A stretch of 34,919 nucleotides of DNA from Terriglobia bacterium (GTDB taxonomy: Bacteria > Acidobacteriota > Terriglobia > Bryobacterales > Bryobacteraceae): assembly GCA_020073365.1 (NCBI GenBank), contig JAIQFL010000092.1, positions 1-34,919 of the forward strand, given 5' to 3'. A model generated the notes under the pieces. The model had not been told where the DNA came from, did not search any database, and saw only the letters and a list, made by a program, of their open reading frames with translations. Position numbers and translations under genes: made by a program. The first letter of the stretch is position 1, and every line of letters starts with the position of its first letter. Shown piece by piece: positions 1 through 7,430 of the stretch.

Positions 1-2
1 TC

Positions 3-155
3 GATGCCTATTGGAAGTTTCACGAGCAACAGGAATACGAACGAAACCACGCCTCGCACTATGCCAATCACCGTGTACCTGGGACCGTTCCGTCCACAGT
101 TTCCTCATCCCGGACTAGCCGTCGCGGCAGGCTGAAAATCGTCGGCAAGGAATGA
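3..155 (+). CDS. possible C-terminal end of an unidentified protein
   Basis: The third forward frame is open from the window edge to a TGA at 153-155, giving about 50 residues rich in His, Tyr, Gln and Arg (beginning DAYWKFHEQQEY). No family is recognised. The frame is too short to be significant by length, but its charged, aromatic composition resembles the tail of a real protein more than random sequence. The stop overlaps the ATG at 152 of the next open frame by two bases, as in coupled genes. It could also be chance. Low confidence. Confidence 0.2.
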   Translation, partial: DAYWKFHEQQEYERNHASHYANHRVPGTVPSTVSSSRTSRRGRLKIVGKE

Positions 156-946
156 CAGGCGTACTGGGCCTTCGCACCCGCGAACTCCCTCACACCCAGA
201 GACTCGCAAAATCCAAAAGAGCTACACCCATGTGGACTCCCGACAGCCGGTTCCTGCTGTTCGCAGGACCCATGGAGATGTCTTGGCTGCCCGGGGACGG
301 AGCAGGCGAACCAATGCCTCTGGAGCCAAGGTCTCAGTCCGGCGAACACGTCCGGCAAGTTCCGCTTTCCGTTTCACCGGATGGGCGAACTCTCATATAC
401 CTGAAATATAGTGCGGTCACCGGCCCGGACCTGTGGACGGTGCCTCTCAAAGCCACGGGAGGCGGTCTTGGCATCGGAAAGGCGGAACCGTTTCAGGCCA
501 CTCCAGCGCTTGAAACCCAGGCGCGGTTTTCGCCCGACGGGCAATGGATCGGGTTTAACTCTACAGTCTCGGGATCGTGGGAAATATATGTGCAGAGCTT
601 CCCGCCGCGCGGCGCTCCGGTTCAGGTGTCCAACGGAGGCGGCCGGATTCCGATGTGGTCGGAAACCAGTCACGAATTATTCTACGCCACCGAACGGCAG
701 CGGATCATGAAACTGTCCTATGCGATTCGCGGGGATTCCTTCGTGCCGTCACCACCGGTGGCGTGGACCGAACGTCGCTTTGCCGATACGGGGGTGGTTC
801 CGGCGCTGGATCTGCATCCGGACGGCAAACGTTTCGCCGTGCTGATGCCGGCGGAGCCCCCGGGCCACGAGCAATCGCCGAACCATGCCACCGTGCTTCT
901 CAACTTTTTCGACGAGGTCGAACGGCGAGTTACGGCGCACAAATAG
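152..946 (+). CDS. TolB/PD40 beta-propeller protein, probable remnant of a kinase-propeller
   Basis: The 264 codons contain several PD40 beta-propeller blades, recognisable by the repeated SPDG/TPDS turn motif: WTPDSRFLLF near residue 29, SVSPDGRTLIYL near 73, ARFSPDGQWIGF near 124 and LHPDGKRFAVL near 223. The tail, a Phe-Phe-Asp-Glu segment followed by basic residues, matches the usual ending of acidobacterial Ser/Thr kinases fused to a propeller, as in the five complete genes on the minus strand here. No kinase domain, signal peptide or membrane helix precedes it, and the frame is closed by a TAG at 116-118. Most likely this is the 3' part of a truncated kinase-propeller gene; a small free propeller protein is the alternative. 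No clear ribosome binding site lies before the ATG. Confidence 0.6.
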   Translation: MTGVLGLRTRELPHTQRLAKSKRATPMWTPDSRFLLFAGPMEMSWLPGDGAGEPMPLEPRSQSGEHVRQVPLSVSPDGRTLIYLKYSAVTGPDLWTVPLKATGGGLGIGKAEPFQATPALETQARFSPDGQWIGFNSTVSGSWEIYVQSFPPRGAPVQVSNGGGRIPMWSETSHELFYATERQRIMKLSYAIRGDSFVPSPPVAWTERRFADTGVVPALDLHPDGKRFAVLMPAEPPGHEQSPNHATVLLNFFDEVERRVTAHK

Positions 947-1171
947 TCAACGGAATCGGGCGGGAAGCGATCGGGCCGCAAGCTCCGGACCGAGCCAAAA
1001 GGAGGTTACTGCCGGATCGACGACCGATTCGCCCCCGAACGCCGTAGGCTCGTGACTCGTCTGCGGCGCCCAATGACGTCGACGAAAGCCACGGTAAACG
1101 CTGCGACCAGGCAGGAGTAATCTTTAACGAGCCTTCTTCCGGTTAGCGGTCGGACAGGAGATCCCAGAGAT

Positions 1172-2047
1172 TTGATACACTGTACCCGCCGGGTCGCACA
1201 TATGCTTCAGACAAAAATGGCGCCATCGAGTCCGGCGTTGCGACCGTACGTCTGGGCGTATGGCATGACTACGGGTCGGGTCGGCTCCGTACCGCTCGTT
1301 ATCCCGCTGCCGGCACGGCCGAAGCAACTCCTGACGTTCTCCTTCGCAGACCCTTACTACATCCATCGCCCTGGGTCTGATCATAGTGACGCCGCGCCGC
1401 GTATCACCGTGGTGGGTCCTCAGACACACGCTCGGGCTGGCTTGTCGGTCCGCGGACGAATCGACAACTTCACCATTCATTTCCAACCATCTGGCTTCAA
1501 CCGGCTGTTTGGCATCCCCATGACGGAACTGACGGATGCAGCGTATGACGCGTCCGCCGTCATCGGACCTGAGATCCCGAGGCTCGAACATGAGCTTGGC
1601 GATACTCCCGGCTTTGCCGAGCGAATCCAACTCGTCGAGGAGCGCCTCATCCGTATGCTCGGTCGCCACGGTACAGTGGACCCGGTCGCCATTGCGGCGA
1701 ACAGCCTGTTTGCGAGCAACGGCATTCATCGCGTCTCGTCATTGGCGACCGATGCCGGGTTGTCACCACGACAGTTCGAGAGGCGTTTCCTCGCGCAGGT
1801 CGGCGTGCCGCCGAAACTCTATGCTCGAATCGTCAGGTTCAACGCCGCCCTGGACCACAAGCTCAGATTGCCTAGCCGTGCGTGGAGCCGCATCGCCAAT
1901 GATCACGACTTCTACGATCAGATGCATTTGGTGCACGACTGTCGTGCCTTCACGGGAGAGTCCCCTTCACGGTTCCTGGCGCACCTCGAGCGCGTGCCCG
2001 AGTTCCATACGTTCTTCGCGACTGAAAACCATCCGCGACAGAAGTAA
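1172..2047 (+). CDS. AraC-family transcriptional regulator
   Basis: A 291-residue cytosolic DNA-binding regulator. The C-terminal third (about residues 185-280) has the two helix-turn-helix units of the AraC/XylS family: SSLATDAGLSPRQFERRF is the first recognition unit, and the second runs through a WSRIANDHDFYDQMHLVHDC segment ending with the typical GESPSRF. The N-terminal part (about 15-115, including PLPARPKQLLTFSF) resembles the DUF6597-type sensor half found in this subgroup. The start is TTG at 1172, chosen because AGGAG lies at 1156-1160, 11 bases upstream. An ATG at 1202 (11th codon) is possible but has no ribosome binding site. The inducer is unknown. The lipoprotein gene follows on the same strand after 161 bases and may be co-regulated. 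Confidence 0.85.
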   Translation: MIHCTRRVAHMLQTKMAPSSPALRPYVWAYGMTTGRVGSVPLVIPLPARPKQLLTFSFADPYYIHRPGSDHSDAAPRITVVGPQTHARAGLSVRGRIDNFTIHFQPSGFNRLFGIPMTELTDAAYDASAVIGPEIPRLEHELGDTPGFAERIQLVEERLIRMLGRHGTVDPVAIAANSLFASNGIHRVSSLATDAGLSPRQFERRFLAQVGVPPKLYARIVRFNAALDHKLRLPSRAWSRIANDHDFYDQMHLVHDCRAFTGESPSRFLAHLERVPEFHTFFATENHPRQK

Positions 2048-2208
2048 AAGTCTGCCCAGCGTCGCATTCTTACTATCTTTTCAACGCCGCCATTCACTAT
2101 CATCCTTCAAGTGACCCACTTCTCCACCATGGAGCGTGCGGGGGTCCGAGAACATTCGGTCCGGGGGGCCGTATAGGTCTCACATTTGCAGCCGATGGAG
2201 AATTGTTC

Positions 2209-2763
2209 ATGAATCGAACCGTTTTGGCGACGCTTGCGGTAATTGCCTTGTCAGGATGCACGACACGGGATTCCGCAATGACGAACACACCGCCGGCACT
2301 CAGTGCCGATGATGAATCGGCACTCCGGGCGCTCGTGAACGGGTTCGCGAACGCCTGGAATCAGCATGACATGAATGCGATGCACGAACTCGACACAGAA
2401 GATGTGGAGTGGATCAACGTGGTGGGCCATTATTGGCGTGGAAAGGTGAACGTATACAAGGGGCACACAGCAATTCACAACGGCATGTCCGCGGGGACCA
2501 GTATGAGCGTCGAATCCGCGACAATCCGATCGATCGCGCCTAGCGTGGCGATAGCCGTTGCGACCATGCATTTCGGCGCGTCCCCCGACCCCCGTTATGC
2601 GTGGGCGGTTGGCGCGAAGACAAGAGGTTCGTTTACGATGGTCAAGCGCAATGGCATCTGGAAGATTGCGCATTTCCAGAATACGGTGATCGACCCTAAA
2701 GCAGAGAATCAAGATGCCACCAAGTGGGAAGGTCCCGGTTATCCCCTTCCCCGCGATCGATAG
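2209..2763 (+). CDS. SnoaL/DUF4440-like lipoprotein
   Basis: A 184-residue exported protein. The N-terminus is a lipoprotein signal: Met-Asn-Arg, a hydrophobic stretch, then the lipobox LSGC with Cys at about position 19, so the mature protein should be lipid-anchored. From about residue 35 it has the SnoaL/NTF2-like cone fold of the SgcJ/EcaC or DUF4440 type: ALVNGFANAWNQHDMNAMHE at the start, a WRGKVNVYKG stretch in the middle, and a final strand pair ending VKRNGIWKIAHFQNTVI. These domains bind small ligands or act as isomerases or hydrolases; the substrate cannot be read from sequence. The start is ATG 2209, not the TTG two codons earlier, because GGAG at 2197-2200 sits 8 bases upstream. 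A decayed protein of similar fold lies at 13,590-13,945. Confidence 0.8.
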   Translation: MNRTVLATLAVIALSGCTTRDSAMTNTPPALSADDESALRALVNGFANAWNQHDMNAMHELDTEDVEWINVVGHYWRGKVNVYKGHTAIHNGMSAGTSMSVESATIRSIAPSVAIAVATMHFGASPDPRYAWAVGAKTRGSFTMVKRNGIWKIAHFQNTVIDPKAENQDATKWEGPGYPLPRDR

Positions 2764-3160
2764 TCCGAGGAAACCCCCTGCTCGAATCTCCAAAGATGCG
2801 CGATCGACAACTCGGTGACCAGCGGTTGGGCCGTCTGGGTTTTACTGCTCTCCCTCGGGATTGTTGTTCTGCTTTTTGGACAACTCGCGATCGGCGCGGG
2901 ATCGATTACCTCATCGAACAGCAATTCGTGCGTGCCTCACGAAGTCCTGCTGCCCGACAGGTTCAGCCGACGCCCGCCGGACGGCCTAGCCGTAAACAGA
3001 AGCCCTGGCGCGGCCAATCCGAATAGGTCCTCGCTAACGGCGTAGTGTAGACACATGATGGCGGATCGGGCGCAGCCCAGGATCACTCGCCCCTTGGCGA
3101 CTACTCGCGGGGAATCCGGTGCTGCGGGGCATCGTGTAATACTAAAGCCAGTGCCACGAC
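2764..3160 (+). other. stretch without a convincing gene; possible membrane-peptide remnant
   Basis: No well-supported gene lies between the lipoprotein and the glycosyltransferase. A GTG-started frame at 2815-3045 encodes a strongly hydrophobic segment (GWAVWVLLLSLGIVVLLFG), like one membrane helix, followed by an uncharacteristic Arg/Pro-rich tail. It could be a small membrane protein or the remnant of a larger one. The second half contains one copy of the dispersed repeat described at 3023-3105. Confidence 0.3.
3023..3105 (+). repeat. dispersed intergenic repeat, copy A
   Basis: The segment starts ATAGGTCCTCGCTAACGGCG and ends GGATCACTCGCC followed by TTGGCGACTACT. The same two anchors, with a variable middle, recur at 7222-7315 (copy B), and the downstream half recurs in weaker form at 29658-29718 (copy C). 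All three copies lie between genes, so this is probably a short non-coding repeat family of this genome. The function is unknown. Confidence 0.5.
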
Positions 3161-3874
3161 ATGTTGATCGGCGTCGTAATCCCCGCGTTCAACGAGGAGT
3201 TGTGCCTTCCGGCAACGTTATCCAGCCTTCGGGACGCTATCTCTGCTTGCAGGTGCAGCGTGGAGCTGATCGTTGTCGATAATGAGAGTGCCGATCACAC
3301 CAGGGAGGTCGCGCGGTCATTCGCCGCGACTGTCGTGTACGAGGTCGTTCACAATATTTCAAGGGTTCGAAACGCCGGAGCAAGCGTCGCCCGTGGCGAT
3401 GTTTTGGCCTTCGTTGACGCCGACACGATTGTCCCGCCTTACTTTCTCGACAGAGTCGCGGAGGCCATGGGCGACACTGCTTGCATCGGTGGCAGCCCGG
3501 ACATCGTCCACATGCCAGCATCCAAACTGTTGCGAGCCTACTTAAGAGCCTGGCGCTGGCTCGGAATCCGACTGGGCATGGCCCAAGGCGCAGCTCAGTT
3601 CTGCCGGAAGTCGGCTTTTGACATCCTGAAGGGCTATGACGAGTCGTATTTCATGGGAGAGGATGTGGATTTCTACTGGCGGCTGCGCAAGCTATGTACA
3701 AAACCAGGCGGCTACCTGAGTTTTCTTGATGATGTAAAGGTTGTCCCCTCGCCCCGCCGGTTCGACCACACCCCAACATGGCGCACGTTGATGTGGACAA
3801 ATCCCGTGTTCATTGCGCCGTTTCGGAAAAGGGGTTCAGCCTGGACAGCATGGTACGTCAAACCCCCGCGTTAG
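3161..3874 (+). CDS. family 2 glycosyltransferase
   Basis: A 237-residue GT-A fold enzyme that transfers a sugar from a nucleotide-sugar donor. The N-terminus is the nucleotide-binding strand VVIPAFNEE (residues 5-13). IVVDNESAD follows at about 37-45, and the metal-binding DxD is Asp86-Ala-Asp88 in AFVDADT. The acceptor-side motif GYDESYFMGEDVDFYWRL carries the Glu-Asp pair expected for the catalytic base. There is no membrane helix or signal peptide, so it should be a cytosolic or peripheral enzyme acting on cell-surface glycans or lipid-linked sugars. The ATG at 3161 begins directly with the fold, but no clear ribosome binding site precedes it. It stands alone: no other glycan genes lie nearby, so the acceptor cannot be inferred. 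Confidence 0.85.
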   Translation: MLIGVVIPAFNEELCLPATLSSLRDAISACRCSVELIVVDNESADHTREVARSFAATVVYEVVHNISRVRNAGASVARGDVLAFVDADTIVPPYFLDRVAEAMGDTACIGGSPDIVHMPASKLLRAYLRAWRWLGIRLGMAQGAAQFCRKSAFDILKGYDESYFMGEDVDFYWRLRKLCTKPGGYLSFLDDVKVVPSPRRFDHTPTWRTLMWTNPVFIAPFRKRGSAWTAWYVKPPR

Positions 3875-4101
3875 CAGATGGCTCCCCGATAACGGCGAAG
3901 GGGCGAGTAGCAAGCACGACCGCCAACGGTAATTCCGGCGCGTGCTGATTTGGTCGCCACTTCGCGACAAGCCAGGATCTGTCGGCCTGAAAGCCTGTTT
4001 CGGGCCCACGATCGGCCAAAGTCCGAGTAGGGACTACACGGCGGTGTGGATCTCCAGCTGGATAATGATCCGGAAACCGTGACTCGAGGCGCGCGGGACC
4101 G

Positions 4102-5685
4102 CTATTTGGAGGCTCGGTATACGATCTTGCCGCCGACGATGGTTAGGACAGATTGCGTTTTGGGTAAGTCTTCCAAGGAGCACTTCAGTATGTCCTGGGA
4201 AAGGACCGCGATGTCGGCAAGTTTGCCCGCTTCCAACGTCCCTTTCTCCCGTTCCTCAAACTCTGCGTAGGCCGAGGTCCTGGTGTAAGCGGCGATGGCC
4301 TCTTCGCGCGTGAGGTTGACGGGAGCACCATCGCCCGTGGATTTCGAGATGAGCATGATATTCAGAAAGGGATTCATTCCGGCTGTGCGCCCCTCGGCAT
4401 CCGTACCGATGGCCAGCGGAATACCTGTATCTGGCATGGTGCGGTTGGGTTGGCCTGCCAGCGACATGTGCGTCGGATTCACCACGACCACCACCCCCAG
4501 CTTCCGAACCTGCGGCAGGAGATCCGGCGAGATTCCGTTGCCGTGTTCGATACGTACACGCCTGGCGCCCCAGACCCCGGCGCCGCCAGAGTGCTCCAGC
4601 AGACTGAGGACCGTTTTCGTGGTCCGGTCGCCGATGGCGTGAACCATGAGTTGCGTCCCGGCCCTTCGTGATTCGTCCAGAATGGCGCGGATTTCTGAGT
4701 CGGGAAAGTTGATCGCCCCCGACCACGCAGGATCGTCGGCATAGGGTTTGGACATGGCTGCCGAGTGTTCCATCGGCGTCCCGTCGAGCAGCCACTTCAC
4801 TCCATCGACGCGTATGCGATCCGCGATATTGGGTGGTATCGGCGGGTAAACTGGCCGTTGGCGTCCGGCGGTCGTCGTATAGACGAATGGGATTACCCGA
4901 ACGCGAATGGGCGAACCCGTGGCGGCCAGCAACGTGACCAGGTGTTTTGGATCGGTCGGCGCCGACATGAGCTGAATCGTAGTAATGCCCCAATGTGCTG
5001 CCGCCTCCAGCATTGCCGCCATACGCGCCGGTTCTTCAGCGTGGTCCACCAACCTTGTGTAGAGTTCTATTGCCGCGAGCTCATGCACGACGCCGTCCCA
5101 TTGCGCGGAGCGCATGTTCTTTCCGAAGAAGCCGCCCATTACGGGAGGGTCCTTTTCGTTGATTCCGAGATATCGTGCCATGGAGTGGTTCATCATGGCT
5201 GCGTGAGGAGTGAACGTTCGCAGAAGTACGGGATTGGAGGGCGCAATTGCGTCCAGTTGTGCGGGGCTGCAACCCGGACTGAATAATGCGGAGGGGCCGA
5301 ACACGCCCGTGATCACTTCTTGCGGCTTCGCGTTGGCAGCCGCGGTATTGATTGCGCGCAGCACCTCTTCGCATCTCGGGTTATTGCTTCCAAAATCCAG
5401 CTTCTTACCTACGAACTCCGGGATGAAGTGGATATGCGCATCGTTGAGCCCGGGAATCACAAGTCGGCCTTGTAGGTCGATGACCTCCGTCGCCGCGCCA
5501 GCGAGGCGGGAGATCGAGGTCGAAGCGCCGGTTGCGGAAATGCGGTGCCCGGTAATGGCCAATGCTTCGGTCAGGCTCTGATTAGGCGCGCCGGTGAAAA
5601 CTCGGCCGTTGATCAAAATCAGATCGGGCGCTTGCGCATGCAAAGACCAGCATCCCAGTGCGAGAAGCAGCAAACCTCGAGCCAT
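4102..5685 (-). CDS. secreted amidohydrolase family 3 protein
   Basis: A 527-residue metal-dependent hydrolase of the YtcJ-like amidohydrolase 3 family. A Sec signal peptide (MARGLLLLALGCWSLHAQA) suggests export. The composite beta-sandwich begins LILINGRVFTG at about residue 22. The metal site of the TIM barrel is represented by NDAHIHF (the HxH pair, near 80), MVHAIGD, RIEHGNG and a late IGTDAEG Asp. The C-terminal GTLEAGKLADIAVLS strand closes the sandwich domain, as is typical. Substrates in this family are amides, imides and related N-C bonds; the exact one is unknown. AGGAG at 5694-5698 lies 8 bases upstream of the ATG. The gene diverges from the winged-helix/TPR regulator with a 98-base gap, so that regulator could act on the shared region. 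Confidence 0.88.
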   Translation of the reverse strand: MARGLLLLALGCWSLHAQAPDLILINGRVFTGAPNQSLTEALAITGHRISATGASTSISRLAGAATEVIDLQGRLVIPGLNDAHIHFIPEFVGKKLDFGSNNPRCEEVLRAINTAAANAKPQEVITGVFGPSALFSPGCSPAQLDAIAPSNPVLLRTFTPHAAMMNHSMARYLGINEKDPPVMGGFFGKNMRSAQWDGVVHELAAIELYTRLVDHAEEPARMAAMLEAAAHWGITTIQLMSAPTDPKHLVTLLAATGSPIRVRVIPFVYTTTAGRQRPVYPPIPPNIADRIRVDGVKWLLDGTPMEHSAAMSKPYADDPAWSGAINFPDSEIRAILDESRRAGTQLMVHAIGDRTTKTVLSLLEHSGGAGVWGARRVRIEHGNGISPDLLPQVRKLGVVVVVNPTHMSLAGQPNRTMPDTGIPLAIGTDAEGRTAGMNPFLNIMLISKSTGDGAPVNLTREEAIAAYTRTSAYAEFEEREKGTLEAGKLADIAVLSQDILKCSLEDLPKTQSVLTIVGGKIVYRASK

Positions 5686-5783
5686 TGTGAGTGCTCCTGC
5701 TGCAATATTAGATGCCCCCGGCAGGGAATCGAGCTTGGAAAAACATTGACACGGAAACCATTGAGTCTTGGTAACATGGACGC

Positions 5784-6923
5784 GTGCGCGTCGAGTTCGG
5801 CCCTTTTCTCGCAGACTCGGATCGCGGCGAGCTGTTCAAGCGCGGCACGCGTCTACGCCTGCGCGCTCAGCCGTTTCAGGTCCTGATAGCGCTGCTGGAA
5901 AAGCCGGGGGAGATCGTCACACGCGAAGAACTGCGGCGACGATTGTGGGGGGAACGAACCTTCGCCGAGTTTGACGTTGGGCTTAATTCTGCCGTGAGCC
6001 GTCTGCGTGAAGTGCTGGGCGAGTCTTCACACAAGCCGCGTTTGGTCGAGACTATACCGAAGCGAGGCTACCGGTTCATTGGACCGGTCTCCTCACCGAA
6101 GCCGTCCGGCAAGCATGGACCGGGGTGTCAAAGAGAAAACTCGGAGGCGCATCAGGCGTATCTGAAGGGACATCATCTGATCAAGCGGCATACGCCCTCG
6201 AATGCCGAGCGGGCGCTCGAGTATTTCCGTGAGGCGATCCGTCTTGACCCAAACGACGTGTTGTCTTATCACGGAGCGGCGCTCTATTACCTGCTTGCGG
6301 CGCTGATGGGCGAGTTGCGTCCGTTCGACGCGCTGACGAAAGCGGAGGACCTTATCACGCGAGGGAGGGAGATCGATGAGAACTCCGCTATGCTGCAGAA
6401 CACGCTCGCCATATTGCGCATGGATCAGTGGCGATGGGAGGAGTCAGAAGTGGCGTTCCGGCGTGCTATCGAGCTCGAGCCGGAGAACCCGCACGTGCGG
6501 ATGATGTATTCGCATCTGTGTTGCTTCCGGGGCAGGCACGACGAGGCGGTGCGGCAGGGCAAAATGGGAGTAAGTTTGGATCCGCTCGACCCGGCGACCA
6601 ATTTTCATCTCGTAAAGAGTTGTTATTACGCGCGACGATTTGAACAGGCTGTTGACAGCGGACGAACAGCTATCGAGCTGACGCGCGATTTTCCGTATAC
6701 TCGCTGGTACGTGGCTTGGTCGCTGGTCCAGCTGGGTGACAAGGAGGGAGCGTGGAACGCAGCGGTTGAGGCGCGTGCGCTTGGCGGCCGCCAACCCTTG
6801 AATGAAGGTCACTTCGGCTACGTCGCAGCGACGTGCGGATACCTGGCGGAAGCGCGAGAAGTGGTTAGGGAGTTGGAAGAGCGCGGCCGAGGAGAGTACT
6901 CACCCGGTTTGCCAATCGCCTGA
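5784..6923 (+). CDS. winged-helix (OmpR/CadC-type) regulator with TPR domain, interrupted by in-frame TGA
   Basis: A cytosolic transcription factor of 379 residues as read. Residues 1-101 are an OmpR/PhoB-type winged helix: PFQVLIALLEKPGEIVTREEL, then a LNSAVSRLREVLGE recognition helix and the wing ending IPKRGYRF. From about 120 onwards are tetratricopeptide helices (ALEYFREAIRLDPNDVLSYH and repeats) that usually serve as a signal-sensing or protein-binding superhelix. The start is GTG 5784; the ATG at 5776 is out of frame. A TTGACA hexamer at 5746-5751 may be a -35 element, but the best -10 (TAACAT, 5772-5777) is poorly spaced. Coding character continues in the same frame past the TGA at 6921-6923 to a second TGA at 7092, so the gene is probably C-terminally truncated by a nonsense mutation. 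Confidence 0.82.
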   Translation: MRVEFGPFLADSDRGELFKRGTRLRLRAQPFQVLIALLEKPGEIVTREELRRRLWGERTFAEFDVGLNSAVSRLREVLGESSHKPRLVETIPKRGYRFIGPVSSPKPSGKHGPGCQRENSEAHQAYLKGHHLIKRHTPSNAERALEYFREAIRLDPNDVLSYHGAALYYLLAALMGELRPFDALTKAEDLITRGREIDENSAMLQNTLAILRMDQWRWEESEVAFRRAIELEPENPHVRMMYSHLCCFRGRHDEAVRQGKMGVSLDPLDPATNFHLVKSCYYARRFEQAVDSGRTAIELTRDFPYTRWYVAWSLVQLGDKEGAWNAAVEARALGGRQPLNEGHFGYVAATCGYLAEAREVVRELEERGRGEYSPGLPIA

Positions 6924-7094
6924 GTGTATCTCGGTTTGGGCGAGTCGGCCGCTTGTCTCGAGTGGTTGGAGCAGGCGTTCGATCAGCGTGAGCCGTATCT
7001 GCCGTCGATCGCCGTTTCGCCCGCATGCGACCCGATCCGCCATCGGCGACGATTCATCGATCTTCTGAAACGGATGCGATGTATCACAGCCTGA
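6921..7094 (+). pseudogene. cut-off C-terminal tail of the winged-helix/TPR gene
   Basis: Directly after the TGA at 6921-6923, the same frame encodes 56 further residues (VYLGLGESAACLEWLEQAF, then a PYLPSIAVSPACDPIR segment and FIDLLKRMR) before TGA at 7092-7094. This is the ending normally seen in acidobacterial winged-helix/TPR regulators, where the last TPR is followed by a short Arg-rich tail. The TGA sits where a Trp codon (TGG) would fit (Ala-Trp-Val-Tyr-Leu), so one base change explains it. Full length would be about 436 residues. Confidence 0.65.
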
Positions 7095-7430
7095 GAATTG
7101 CCCGGCATATCGGTAGTTCCGCGAATCGATGTCGCCCGGTGAGACCACCCGGAAGTTCGACAGCCGCAGCAAAGGTGACGGGAAACGCGCGTTGCTGACA
7201 TTTGCCGGGCGCCCGGCGGCGATAGATCCTCGCTTACGGCGTAGCGTTGATTAGAGAATTGTGAGACCTCGGTCCCGGACAGGGAGAATGGATCACTCGC
7301 CACTGCGCGACTACTGACGACCTATCGGTCCGGGGCCGTTTGCAGCGCGCCAGGAGACGTTCGAGGTCAGTGGAAACGACGTCCCCAGGTTGTACTTCGC
7401 CGAGAATTGATTAAGGCAGTGGCGGACAGC
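7095..7430 (+). other. gene-free stretch between convergent genes
   Basis: No coding frame is convincing here. The stretch separates the regulator remnant from the convergent kinase gene. It contains dispersed repeat copy B (7222-7315). I see no hairpin followed by a T-run. Confidence 0.5.
7222..7315 (+). repeat. dispersed intergenic repeat, copy B
   Basis: Shares with copy A (3023-3105) the start ATAGATCCTCGCTTACGGCG followed by TAGCGTTGA, and the end GGATCACTCGCC followed by GCGACTACT. The middle is 11 bases longer and unrelated. Both lie in gaps between genes. Confidence 0.5.
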
